Shown: positions 54,608 to 64,000 of the stretch, one piece after another | Layout: every line of letters begins with the position of its first letter | Numbering within the stretch: the stretch's first letter is position 1 | Notes under the pieces: generated by a model | Databases searched by the model: none | Told to the model about the DNA's origin: nothing | The model's input: the letters and a program-made list of their open reading frames with translations, nothing else | Program-made: the position numbers and the translations under genes | Origin: Streptomyces chartreusis NRRL 3882 | GTDB lineage: Bacteria > Actinomycetota > Actinomycetes > Streptomycetales > Streptomycetaceae | Reading direction: 5' to 3' | DNA: 64,000 nt | NCBI RefSeq assembly: GCF_900236475.1 | Contig: NZ_LT963352.1 | Span: 3,162,001-3,226,000, forward strand

Positions 54608-55633
54608 TCACTCCGCGGAATCCTCACCGGTTCCGGCGCCGCGGCGCTCGGCGGCCAGCGCCGTCGCCTCCTCGCGCAGGTCGCGGCGCAGTTCCTTGGG
54701 CAGCGAGAAGGTGATGGACTCCTCGGCCGCCTTGACGATCTCGACGTCCTCGAAGCCGCGCTGGGACAGCCACTCCAGGACCTGCTCGACCAGCACCTCC
54801 GGGACGGAGGCGCCCGAGGTGACGCCGACCGTGGAGACACCCTCCAGCCAGGCCTCGTCGATCTCGTCGGCGAAGTCCACGAGGTACGCCGCGCGCGCTC
54901 CGGCGATCTTGGCGACCTCCACGAGCCGCTTGGAGTTGGAGGAGTTGCGCGAGCCGACCACGATCACCAGGTCCGACTCGGCGCCCATCTGCTTCACGGC
55001 CAGCTGACGGTTCTGCGTGGCGTAGCAGATGTCGTCGCTGGGCGGGGAGATGAGCTGCGGGAACTTCTCCTTCAGGGCGTCGACGGTCTCCATGGTCTCG
55101 TCGACGGACAGCGTGGTCTGGGAGAGCCAGACGACCTTGGACGGGTCGCGCACCTCGACCTTCTGCACATCACCCGGGCCGTCGACGAGCTGGATGTGGT
55201 CAGGGGCCTCGCCGGAGGTTCCGATGACCTCCTCGTGGCCCTCGTGGCCGATCAGAAGGATGTCGTAGTCCTCGTTCGCGAAGCGGACGGCTTCCTTGTG
55301 GACCTTGGTGACCAGCGGGCAGGTGGCGTCGATGGTGGCGAGACGGCCGCGCTCGGCCTCCTCGTGGACGACGGGGGCCACGCCGTGCGCCGAGAACATG
55401 ACGATGTTCCCCGGGGGCACCTCCTCCGTCTGCTCGACGAAGATCGCGCCCTTCTTCTCCAGGGTCTGCACGACGTACTTGTTGTGGACGATCTCGTGCC
55501 GGACGTAGACCGGAGCGCCGTACTGCTCCAGGGCTTTCTCGACGGCGATCACGGCGCGGTCCACACCCGCGCAGTAGCCACGGGGGGCGGCGAGCAGGAC
55601 ACGGCGGCCAGGCGAAGCAGACATGCGTCCCAT
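54608..55633 (-). CDS. ispH: 4-hydroxy-3-methylbut-2-enyl diphosphate reductase
   Basis: 341 residues. The last enzyme of the MEP pathway, making IPP and DMAPP. The three [4Fe-4S] cysteines are in [26 protein letters not shown] and [12 protein letters not shown]. Substrate-binding motifs are [24 protein letters not shown] and [15 protein letters not shown]. Two in-frame ATG codons (55633 and 55624) are possible, neither with a strong RBS; family N-termini fit both. It is divergent from xseA across 179 bases. Confidence 0.95.
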   Translation of the reverse strand: MGRMSASPGRRVLLAAPRGYCAGVDRAVIAVEKALEQYGAPVYVRHEIVHNKYVVQTLEKKGAIFVEQTEEVPPGNIVMFSAHGVAPVVHEEAERGRLATIDATCPLVTKVHKEAVRFANEDYDILLIGHEGHEEVIGTSGEAPDHIQLVDGPGDVQKVEVRDPSKVVWLSQTTLSVDETMETVDALKEKFPQLISPPSDDICYATQNRQLAVKQMGAESDLVIVVGSRNSSNSKRLVEVAKIAGARAAYLVDFADEIDEAWLEGVSTVGVTSGASVPEVLVEQVLEWLSQRGFEDVEIVKAAEESITFSLPKELRRDLREEATALAAERRGAGTGEDSAE

Positions 55634-55812
55634 CGTAAGGCCGCGTTCGGCGGGTCGAAGATCGCATCCGTGTGGAGTCCCCGGGAAGACTGACCGGGCG
55701 TGATGTGAGTGCCGGGTGCGGAGGGCTGAGGCGGAGGCAGAGCACGCTGCCGGAGCCGGGGGTCGCCCGGTGGGTGCGCTCGGTTGTCGGTGGCGGCCAC
55801 TACTCTCGCGGC

Positions 55813-57021
55813 ATGGCTGTGAACACGTCTCCGGAATCCCCGCTCCCCGTCGGTGAGGTGTCGCGGCTCATCGGGGGGTGGATCGACCGGCTCGGGGCGG
55901 TGTGGGTCGAGGGGCAGATCACGCAGTTGTCGCGGCGGCCGGGCGCCGGCGTGGTGTTCCTGACGCTGCGGGACCCGTCGTACGACATCTCGGTCAGCGT
56001 CACCTGCTACCGGCAGGTGTTCGACGCCGTCGCGGACGTGGTGAGCGAGGGTGCCCGGGTCGTCGTCCTCGCGAAGCCCGAGTGGTACGCCCCGCGTGGG
56101 CAGCTGTCGTTGCGGGCGGCCGAGATAAGGCCCGTCGGGGTCGGTGAGCTGCTCGCGCGCCTGGAGCAGCTGAAGAAGGCCCTCACGCGCGAGGGCCTGT
56201 TCGCGCCGGAGCGCAAGAAGCCGCTGCCGTTCCTGCCGCAGCTGATCGGGCTGGTCTGCGGACGGGCCTCGGCCGCCGAGCGGGACGTCCTGGAGAACGC
56301 CCGGCACCGCTGGCCCGCCGTGCGCTTCGAGGTGCGCAACGTCGCCGTGCAGGGCGTGCACGCCGTGCCGCAGGTCGTGCAGGCCGTGAAGGAGCTCGAC
56401 GCGATCGAGGACGTGGACGTGATCATCGTCGCGCGGGGTGGCGGCAGCGTGGAGGACCTGCTGCCGTTCTCCGACGAGCAGCTGATCCGGACGGTGGCCG
56501 AGTGCCGTACGCCCGTGGTCTCCGCGATCGGGCACGAGCCCGACAACCCGCTCCTCGACCACGTCGCCGACCTGCGCGCCTCCACCCCGACCGACGCCGC
56601 GAAGAAGGTCGTGCCGGACGTCGGCGAGGAGTACGAGCGCGTACGGCTGCTGCGGGACCGGGCGCGGCGGTGCGTGGCGGCGCTGGTGGAGCGGGAGGAG
56701 CGCGGGCTGGCCCACGCGCTGGCGCGGCCGTCGATAGAGGACCCGCACCGGATGATCGACGAGCGCGCCGACCATGTGGCGGACCTGCTCGACCGGGGCC
56801 GGCGCTGCCTGCGGCACCAGCTGGACCGGGCCGACTCCGAGCTGACGCACACCCGCGCGCGCGTGGTGGCGCTCTCCCCCGCCGCGACCCTGAAGCGCGG
56901 GTACGCCGTGCTCCAGAAGACGGACGGGCACGCCGTCCGCGACCCCGGCGAGGTGGCGCCCGGCGAGGCCCTGCGCGCGCGGGTCTCCGAGGGTGAGTTC
57001 TCCGTACGAGTGGACACATAG
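55813..57021 (+). CDS. xseA: Exodeoxyribonuclease VII large subunit
   Basis: 402 residues. The N-terminal OB fold reads [40 protein letters not shown]. The catalytic domain has [40 protein letters not shown] and [33 protein letters not shown] coiled-coil C-terminal region follows. With XseB it degrades single-stranded DNA in both directions. ATG 55813 has no recognisable RBS. A tactct hexamer sits six bases before it, so a leaderless message is possible. xseB follows after 9 bases. Confidence 0.95.
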   Translation: MAVNTSPESPLPVGEVSRLIGGWIDRLGAVWVEGQITQLSRRPGAGVVFLTLRDPSYDISVSVTCYRQVFDAVADVVSEGARVVVLAKPEWYAPRGQLSLRAAEIRPVGVGELLARLEQLKKALTREGLFAPERKKPLPFLPQLIGLVCGRASAAERDVLENARHRWPAVRFEVRNVAVQGVHAVPQVVQAVKELDAIEDVDVIIVARGGGSVEDLLPFSDEQLIRTVAECRTPVVSAIGHEPDNPLLDHVADLRASTPTDAAKKVVPDVGEEYERVRLLRDRARRCVAALVEREERGLAHALARPSIEDPHRMIDERADHVADLLDRGRRCLRHQLDRADSELTHTRARVVALSPAATLKRGYAVLQKTDGHAVRDPGEVAPGEALRARVSEGEFSVRVDT

Positions 57022-57030
57022 GGTGGGTGG

Positions 57031-57285
57031 ATGACCAGCGAGGTTGATGAGACACCGGGCATGACCGAGGCGCTCGGGTACGAGCAGGCGCGGGACGAGC
57101 TGATCGAGGTCGTCCGCCGCCTGGAGGCGGGCGGTACGACGCTGGAGGAGTCCCTGGCGCTCTGGGAGCGCGGCGAGGAGCTGGCCAAGGTGTGCCGGCG
57201 CTGGCTGGACGGGGCGCGGGCGCGGCTGGACGCGGCGCTGGCGGAGGAGACCGCGGACGAGGCGGCCGAGGCGGACGCGGAGTAG
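57031..57285 (+). CDS. xseB: Exodeoxyribonuclease VII small subunit
   Basis: 84 residues. [40 protein letters not shown] is the diagnostic helical hairpin of XseB, and a long acidic tail ([14 protein letters not shown]) follows. Several small subunits coat the helical arms of XseA. It is cotranscribed with xseA. Confidence 0.95.
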   Translation: MTSEVDETPGMTEALGYEQARDELIEVVRRLEAGGTTLEESLALWERGEELAKVCRRWLDGARARLDAALAEETADEAAEADAE

Positions 57286-57329
57286 CACGGGCGGTTCACT
57301 GTGAGGTGAGCCACGACACCCCGGGTTTG

Positions 57330-57343
57330 GTTGAACGTTGAAC
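57330..57343. promoter_or_regulatory. Tandem gttgaac repeat upstream of the nitroreductase gene
   Basis: gttgaac is repeated twice without a gap, 64 bases before the start codon. This is a plausible activator or repressor site; no regulator gene is adjacent. Confidence 0.35.
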
Positions 57344-57406
57344 TTCACTCGCGTACGGTCGAAGACATCAGACGTACCCTCTAGAGAAGGTCCAGAAGGT
57401 TCATCC

Positions 57407-57997
57407 ATGTCTCTCGTCCTTGACCCCGCCGCGCAGGACCTGCTGTTCCGCGAGGCCCGCACCGCCAACACCTTCACCGACGAGCCGGTGACCGACGAGC
57501 AGGTGCAGGCGATCTACGACCTGGTCAAGTACGGCCCGACCGCCTTCAACCAGACCCCGCTGCGCATCACCCTGGTCCGCTCCCCCGAGGCCCGCGAGCG
57601 CCTGGTGCGGCACATGGCCGAGGGCAACCAGCCCAAGACGGCCGCCGCCCCGCTGGTCGCGATCCTCTCCGCGGACAACGAGTTCCACGAGGAGCTGCCG
57701 CACCTGTTCCCGGCCATGCCGCAGGTGAAGGACCTCTTCTTCGCCGAGCGCCCGGTCCGCGAGAACGCCGCCACGCTGAACGCCGCCCTCCAGGCCGCGT
57801 ACTTCATCGTCGGCGTCCGCGCCGCCGGTCTCGCCGCCGGCCCGATGACCGGCTTCGACTTCGAGGGCGTGCGCAAGGAGTTCCTGGACGACGACCACAC
57901 CCCGCTGATGGTCGTCAACATCGGCCGCCCGGGCCCGGACGCCTGGTACCCGCGCTCCCCGCGCCTGGAGTTCGACCAGGTGGTCACGACCGTCTGA
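57407..57997 (+). CDS. Malonic semialdehyde reductase / RutE-HadB-type nitroreductase
   Basis: 196 residues, FMN-dependent nitroreductase fold. LFREARTANTFTDEPVTDEQ, VQAIYDLVKYGPTAFNQTPL and NAALQAAYFIVGVRAAGLAA, GPMTGFDFEGVRKEFL match the HadB/RutE subfamily. PLMVVNIGRPGPDAWYPRSP near the end is typical. It probably reduces malonic semialdehyde or quinone/nitro compounds with NAD(P)H. ATG 57407 follows gaagg. A tandem gttgaac repeat at 57330-57343 lies upstream. A bidirectional terminator follows. Confidence 0.88.
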   Translation: MSLVLDPAAQDLLFREARTANTFTDEPVTDEQVQAIYDLVKYGPTAFNQTPLRITLVRSPEARERLVRHMAEGNQPKTAAAPLVAILSADNEFHEELPHLFPAMPQVKDLFFAERPVRENAATLNAALQAAYFIVGVRAAGLAAGPMTGFDFEGVRKEFLDDDHTPLMVVNIGRPGPDAWYPRSPRLEFDQVVTTV

Positions 57998-58012
57998 CCG
58001 ACGCACACGAGA

Positions 58013-58040
58013 AAGGCCCCCGGTGCACGCCGGGGGCCTT
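58013..58040. terminator. Bidirectional terminator between convergent genes
   Basis: aaggcccccgg-tgcacg-ccgggggcctt, a perfect 11-bp stem with A-rich and T-rich flanks. It lies between the nitroreductase gene and the DUF4245 gene and can serve both. Confidence 0.9.
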
Positions 58041-58058
58041 CTTCATGCGTACGGAGCC

Positions 58059-58583
58059 TCACTCCGTCTTCAGCGCGTCCGCCATCTTCGTCAGCTGCGC
58101 GAACGACGCGGTGCCCGTCACGACCGTCGTCGAGCCCTTGGTGCCCTCGAGCACCAGCGCGTCGTACCGGCCACCCTCGTAGCGGGTCCAGGTCCGGCCG
58201 TCGATCTTCTCGGTCTTCCCCGTCTCCCGCGCGCCCTGGGTCGCCTCGTCGACGAAGACGGGGCGCCGCTGAGTGGACTGCTCGACGGCCACGTACTCCC
58301 CTTCGGGATCGTGGAAGCCGAGGTGCCAGGCGTCGAACTCGTCGCCCTGGAAACGGACGGAGGTGGCCTTCCAGGCGTCGGGCAGGCCCTGCGGGGCGGC
58401 GATGGGGTACGAGGCGGCGCGGCGTGCCGTGAGCAGCTCGACCCGGTAGTCGACGCGCTTGAGGTCGGGCGGGCTGTCGTCGTGCGGGATGAAGAGGTAT
58501 ATGACGCCCGCCACGAGGACGATGACTCCCATGGAGAGGATCATGTCCCGCGCCGTCTTCTGCTTGCCGTTCGTGCCTGCCAC
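58059..58583 (-). CDS. DUF4245 family membrane-anchored protein
   Basis: 174 residues with one N-terminal helix (ARDMILSMGVIVLVAGVIYL) and an exterior domain: VDYRVELLTARRAASYPIAA, PQGLPDAWKATSVRF, GTASFAQLTKMADAL. This matches DUF4245, widespread in actinobacteria next to glpX. Function is unknown. It is divergent from glpX (127 bases apart), a conserved neighbourhood to my knowledge. Confidence 0.88.
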   Translation of the reverse strand: MAGTNGKQKTARDMILSMGVIVLVAGVIYLFIPHDDSPPDLKRVDYRVELLTARRAASYPIAAPQGLPDAWKATSVRFQGDEFDAWHLGFHDPEGEYVAVEQSTQRRPVFVDEATQGARETGKTEKIDGRTWTRYEGGRYDALVLEGTKGSTTVVTGTASFAQLTKMADALKTE

Positions 58584-58710
58584 GCCCCCTATCGTCGCAG
58601 GTCTCCAGCGCGCTCATCCGTGGGGGCCCCTGCTCATTTTGCCGACTCGGCGATAGAGTCGGGCAACAACACCCTCATCCGGCCGTCGTCGTACAGAAAG
58701 GTGCGCTCCG

Positions 58711-59745
58711 ATGACCGAGCATCATCACTTGCCGTCCGAACTCGATGTGCCCTCCGAGGCCCCCGACCGCAACCTCGCCCTGGAACTGGTCCGGGTCACC
58801 GAGGCAGCGGCGATGGCCGCGGGCCGTTGGGTCGGGCGGGGTGACAAGAACGGCGCCGACGGTGCCGCGGTGCGCGCCATGCGGACCCTCGTCTCCACCG
58901 TCTCGATGAACGGCGTCGTCGTCATCGGCGAGGGCGAGAAGGACGAGGCCCCGATGCTGTTCAACGGGGAGCGCGTGGGCGACGGGACGGGTCCCGAGTG
59001 TGACATCGCCGTCGACCCGATCGACGGCACCACGCTGACCGCGAAGGGCATGACGAACGCGATCGCGGTGCTGGCCGCCGCCGAGCGCGGGTCCATGTTC
59101 GACCCGTCCGCCGTCTTCTACATGGACAAGCTCGTCACCGGGCCCGAGGCGGCCGACTTCGTCGACATCAACGCGCCGGTGTCGGTGAACATCCGCCGGG
59201 TCGCCAAGGCCAAGCGGTCCGCGCCCGAGGACGTGACGGTGGTGATCCTTGACCGGCCGCGGCACGAGGGCATCATCAAGGAGATCCGGGACACCGGCGC
59301 GCGCATCAAGCTGATCTCCGACGGCGACGTGGCCGGCTCCATCCTGGCGCTGCGCGAGGGCACGGGCGTCGACCTGCTGCTCGGCATCGGCGGTACGCCG
59401 GAGGGCATCATCTCGGCCTGTGCGGTGAAGTGCCTGGGCGGCACGATCCAGGGCAAGCTGTGGCCCAAGGACGACGAGGAGCGGCAGCGGGCGATCGACG
59501 CGGGCCATGATCTCGAACGGGTGCTGATGACGGAGGACCTGGTCACCGGCGAGAACGTGTTCTTCGTGGCGACCGGGATCACCGACGGAGAGCTGCTGCG
59601 CGGGGTCCGGTACCGGGCCGAGACCGCCACGACCGACTCGATCGTGATGCGGTCGCGGTCGGGGACGGTGCGCAGGATCGATTCCGAGCACCGGCTGAGC
59701 AAGCTGCGGGCGTACAGCGCGATCGACTTCGACAAGGGGAAGTAG
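58711..59745 (+). CDS. glpX: Class II fructose-1,6-bisphosphatase
   Basis: 344 residues. Metal-binding motifs [11 protein letters not shown] and [17 protein letters not shown], then [34 protein letters not shown] and [20 protein letters not shown] define the GlpX family. It is the gluconeogenic FBPase of actinobacteria, cytoplasmic. RBS aaggtg. A strong terminator follows, so it is monocistronic. Confidence 0.95.
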   Translation: MTEHHHLPSELDVPSEAPDRNLALELVRVTEAAAMAAGRWVGRGDKNGADGAAVRAMRTLVSTVSMNGVVVIGEGEKDEAPMLFNGERVGDGTGPECDIAVDPIDGTTLTAKGMTNAIAVLAAAERGSMFDPSAVFYMDKLVTGPEAADFVDINAPVSVNIRRVAKAKRSAPEDVTVVILDRPRHEGIIKEIRDTGARIKLISDGDVAGSILALREGTGVDLLLGIGGTPEGIISACAVKCLGGTIQGKLWPKDDEERQRAIDAGHDLERVLMTEDLVTGENVFFVATGITDGELLRGVRYRAETATTDSIVMRSRSGTVRRIDSEHRLSKLRAYSAIDFDKGK

Positions 59746-59765
59746 CGCGCGGAGTCGGATGTACG

Positions 59766-59797
59766 AAGGGCGTCCCCGGTGCGGTGGGGACGCCCTT
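59766..59797. terminator. Terminator between glpX and the wbl gene
   Basis: aagggcgtcccc and ggggacgccctt (12-bp perfect stem), 8-base loop, followed by T residues. It is placed to stop both convergent transcripts. Confidence 0.9.
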
Positions 59798-59813
59798 TCG
59801 TGCTGCTCGGCTG

Positions 59814-60188
59814 TCAGCCCGCTGCCGCTATGCGGTCTGTCGTCCGGGCCGCCTTCTTCAACTCCAGGTCGCGGCGGCGGCGCCGGGCCAGGACCACGCG
59901 GCGCTCGGCGGCGGTGAGGCCGCCCCAGACGCCGTAAGGCTCGGGCTGGAGCAGGGCGTGCTCGCGGCATTCGACCATCACCGGACAGCGGGCGCAGACC
60001 CGCTTCGCCGCCTCCTCCCGGGAGAGCCGGGCGGCGGTTGGCTCCTTGGAGGGGGCGAAGAACAGGCCCGCCTCGTCACGCCGGCACACCGCCTCGGTGT
60101 GCCACGGGGCGTCTTGATCCCTGTCTCGCGCAGGCACCCGCGGGGCCGGAACGGCAGCTACCAGGGACGAATGCGGCGGTTGCAGCAC
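59814..60188 (-). CDS. wblI: WhiB-like iron-sulfur transcription factor (WblI position)
   Basis: 124 residues. Four cysteines (35, 65, 68, 74) in the spacing C-x29-C-x2-C-x5-C ligate the [4Fe-4S] cluster. The turn [12 protein letters not shown] (about 86-97) and the basic tail ([13 protein letters not shown]) contact sigma and DNA. Wbl proteins bind sigma factor region 4 and regulate development or redox responses. The position beside glpX suggests the S. coelicolor WblI locus, from memory, so the symbol is tentative. GTG 60188 follows caggag. Confidence 0.85.
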   Translation of the reverse strand: MLQPPHSSLVAAVPAPRVPARDRDQDAPWHTEAVCRRDEAGLFFAPSKEPTAARLSREEAAKRVCARCPVMVECREHALLQPEPYGVWGGLTAAERRVVLARRRRRDLELKKAARTTDRIAAAG

Positions 60189-60362
60189 GGTCTACTCCTG
60201 ACGACGGCTTCGCGAGCGAGAGACGATGCAGCAAGGCCTACCCGCTGTGCGCGCGCCTATGCACTGAGTTCCGAAGCGCTGGTTTCGCCCCCGTTCCCGG
60301 GTTCCGTGGAGCGGCGTCGCCGGTGGACCGATTTGCCCCGGACCCCGACGGATTCGCGACTG

Positions 60363-61049
60363 TCAATGGTTCAGGTGTTTGCGCAAACTCTTGTCGACCT
60401 TGCGCTGCACCCGGTCGAGGATGTCCGCGACGACCTTGCCGCGCCGGGGCCGCGCCTCGACACTGCCGAGGACGGCCCAGCCGTCGACGTAGACGATGGG
60501 GGCCTGCGGGTCGCCCGAGTCGAGGGTGTCCACCTCGAAGCTGCCGAGCACGCCGCCGCCCATGCCGCGCAGCGACACGTTCTCCGGGACGCGGATCTCG
60601 ACGCTGCCGAAGACCGAGAACGACTTGATCATGACCTGCTGGTGGTCGAAGAGCGCCTCGCTGAGGTCTATCTCGACACTGCCGAAGATCGCGTACGCGT
60701 GGATACGGCGGCCCGTGCGCCAGCGGCCCTTGCGGACGGCGCTGCTGAAGATCGCGACCACGTTGTCGTCCGGGTCGACGGGGATGGCGCCGGCCGTGGG
60801 GCGGTACGGGGCCGGGGCCGGCGAGGGGCCGGGGCCCCGGCGGTGGGCGGCGGGCAGATCCCGTATGAAGACGTCCAGTTCGCCGACCGTCTTGGCGCGC
60901 AGCACCCCCTCGACGCGCTCGGCGTGCTCGTCCGCGGTGAGACGGCCCTCGGCGAGGGCGTCGTGCAGGATGTCGGCGATGCGGTCGCGCTCGGCGTCGG
61001 AGGCGCGGAGCTCGGAGACGGCGGGCGCGGTCTGCTTCTGAAGGTCCAC
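60363..61049 (-). CDS. DUF1707 and LiaF-like cell-wall-response domain protein
   Basis: 228 residues. The N-terminal DUF1707 (SHOCT-like) reads [40 protein letters not shown]. After a Pro/Gly linker, a beta-helical domain with regular repeats follows: [50 protein letters not shown], as in LiaF/YvqF-type proteins. It has no membrane helix. GTG 61049 is preferred. A tacgct hexamer ends six bases before it and there is no RBS, so a leaderless transcript is likely. Confidence 0.85.
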   Translation of the reverse strand: MDLQKQTAPAVSELRASDAERDRIADILHDALAEGRLTADEHAERVEGVLRAKTVGELDVFIRDLPAAHRRGPGPSPAPAPYRPTAGAIPVDPDDNVVAIFSSAVRKGRWRTGRRIHAYAIFGSVEIDLSEALFDHQQVMIKSFSVFGSVEIRVPENVSLRGMGGGVLGSFEVDTLDSGDPQAPIVYVDGWAVLGSVEARPRRGKVVADILDRVQRKVDKSLRKHLNH

Positions 61050-61214
61050 GACAGCAGCGTACCGAAACACGATAGATCGCGACACCCCTGTGTTGCGGCC
61101 GAGTGTGACGAACAGAGCCTTACCTCACGGGCTCGCTGCCGGAGGCAGGTTCTAGGCTGTTGGCGCTCGCCAAAGGAGGCGGGCCGCCGTCCGTCGAGTG
61201 AGGAATGGGCTGAG

Positions 61215-62885
<1,671 letters not shown>

Positions 62886-62962
62886 GAACGGCGGTGACGG
62901 TTCGCCTCCACGGGGAACAGTGGTCGCGTCGCGGACGCTGTGACACGTGGAGGTGATCGTCG

Positions 62963-64000
62963 ATGACCGACGAGCAGGACAGGACCGAGTACCGCACCGA
63001 GCACGACTCCATGGGCGAGGTGCGGGTGCCCGCCCACGCCAAGTGGCGGGCCCAGACCCAGCGGGCGGTGGAGAACTTCCCCATCTCCGGACAGCGCATC
63101 GAGCGCGCGCACATCGAGGCGCTGGCCCGGATCAAGGGGGCGGCGGCCAAGGTCAACGCCGAGCTGGGGGTCCTGGACAAGGACATCGCCGGCGCGATCC
63201 AGGAGGCCGCCGGTGAGGTCGCCGAGGGCAAGTGGGACGCGCACTTCCCCGTCGACGTGTTCCAGACCGGGTCCGGGACCTCGTCCAACATGAACACCAA
63301 CGAGGTCATCGCCACGCTGGCCACCGAGCGGCTCGGGCGGGCCGTGCACCCGAACGACCACGTCAACGCCTCCCAGTCGTCCAACGACGTGTTCCCGTCC
63401 TCGATCCACATCGCCGCGACCGCCGCCGTCACGCGTGATCTGATCCCCGCCCTGGACCACCTCGCCGCCTCCCTGGAGCGCAAGGCCGAGGAGTTCTCCG
63501 ATGTAGTGAAGTCGGGGCGGACCCATCTCATGGACGCCACGCCCGTGACGCTGGGGCAGGAGTTCGGCGGGTACGCCGCCCAGGTGCGGTACGGGATCGA
63601 GCGGCTGGAGGCGTCCCTGCCCCGGCTCGCCGAACTGCCCCTCGGCGGTACGGCGGTCGGCACCGGCATCAACACCCCGCCCGGTTTCTCCGCCGCCGTG
63701 ATCGAGGAGGTCGCCCGTACGACCGGGCTGCCCCTCACCGAGGCGCGTGACCACTTCGAGGCGCAGGGCGCCCGGGACGGCATCGTCGAGACCAGCGGGC
63801 AGCTGCGGACGATCGCGGTCGGGCTGACGAAGATCGCCAACGACCTGCGGTGGATGTCCTCGGGGCCGCGCACCGGCCTCGCCGAGATCGCCCTGCCCGA
63901 CCTCCAGCCCGGGTCCTCGATCATGCCGGGCAAGGTGAATCCGGTCATCCCGGAGGCCGTGCTGATGGTCGCCGCCCAGGTCGTGGGGAACGACGCCACC
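62963..64000 (+). CDS. fumC: Class II fumarate hydratase, 3' end outside the window
   Basis: The first 346 codons of an approximately 460-residue enzyme. [20 protein letters not shown] at the start, [56 protein letters not shown] and the superfamily signature [12 protein letters not shown] are all present. It is iron-free and oxygen-stable. RBS ggaggtga with a 6-base spacer is excellent. It lies 77 bases after the class I gene, possibly with its own promoter. Confidence 0.97.
   Translation, partial: MTDEQDRTEYRTEHDSMGEVRVPAHAKWRAQTQRAVENFPISGQRIERAHIEALARIKGAAAKVNAELGVLDKDIAGAIQEAAGEVAEGKWDAHFPVDVFQTGSGTSSNMNTNEVIATLATERLGRAVHPNDHVNASQSSNDVFPSSIHIAATAAVTRDLIPALDHLAASLERKAEEFSDVVKSGRTHLMDATPVTLGQEFGGYAAQVRYGIERLEASLPRLAELPLGGTAVGTGINTPPGFSAAVIEEVARTTGLPLTEARDHFEAQGARDGIVETSGQLRTIAVGLTKIANDLRWMSSGPRTGLAEIALPDLQPGSSIMPGKVNPVIPEAVLMVAAQVVGNDAT

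Overview
The window reads as a Streptomyces chromosome segment. It is very GC-rich and has many GTG starts and tightly overlapping operons. It carries actinobacterial markers: mshB (mycothiol), a Wbl protein, polyphosphate glucokinase, an ECF42-type sigma factor and a SpoIIE-type phosphatase. The gene order resembles, from memory, the S. coelicolor core region around SCO5042-SCO5130 in reverse.

Layout. 1-2.9 kb: ABC exporter plus two-component system, four overlapping genes on the minus strand behind a perfect inverted repeat. 3.0-7.4 kb: a huge repeat-rich VanW-like membrane protein, a small membrane protein, mshB and another small membrane protein. 7.5-9.7 kb: S9 peptidase. 9.8-10.0 kb: a decayed VOC/glyoxalase gene. 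10.1-16.0 kb: a complete oppABCDF peptide importer. 16.6-21.7 kb: typA, a lipoprotein and a second solute-binding protein. 22-25.9 kb: a succinate dehydrogenase operon. 25.9-28 kb: a kinase-like protein and an anchored glycosidase-like protein. 35-41.6 kb: regulators (SpoIIE-type phosphatase, anti-sigma-like ATPase, Nudix, SPOR, GntR). 41.7-44.9 kb: a serpin facing a secreted subtilase. 45-51.6 kb: an HTH/P-loop pair, SDR/LysR, TauE, and a DGPF/ECF42 sigma pair. 51.6-64 kb: housekeeping genes ychF, ppgK, ispH, xseAB, glpX, a wbl gene and two unrelated fumarases.

The most interesting part is 28.1-34.0 kb, a polymorphic-toxin locus. A 975-residue toxin (helical secretion-type N-terminus, PEG/PDG repeat stalk, PD-(D/E)XK-like C-terminal tip) is followed at once by an Imm49-type immunity gene. 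Next come a frameshifted scrap of the toxin repeat region and a second Imm49 gene whose original start is cut off by an in-frame TAG at codon 10. Last come an orphan toxin tip of much lower GC that begins with 23 bases identical to an internal stretch of the main toxin gene, and an unrecognised likely immunity gene. This is the arrangement expected if toxin tips are swapped by recombination at a shared anchor. I do not recognise the orphan tip or its putative immunity protein.

Other unusual points are an 11-unit, strictly 26-bp-periodic repeat array filling the space between two convergent genes, a probable one-base frameshift splitting an HTH-ATPase gene, and a dispersed repeat that supplies the last codons of a lipoprotein.
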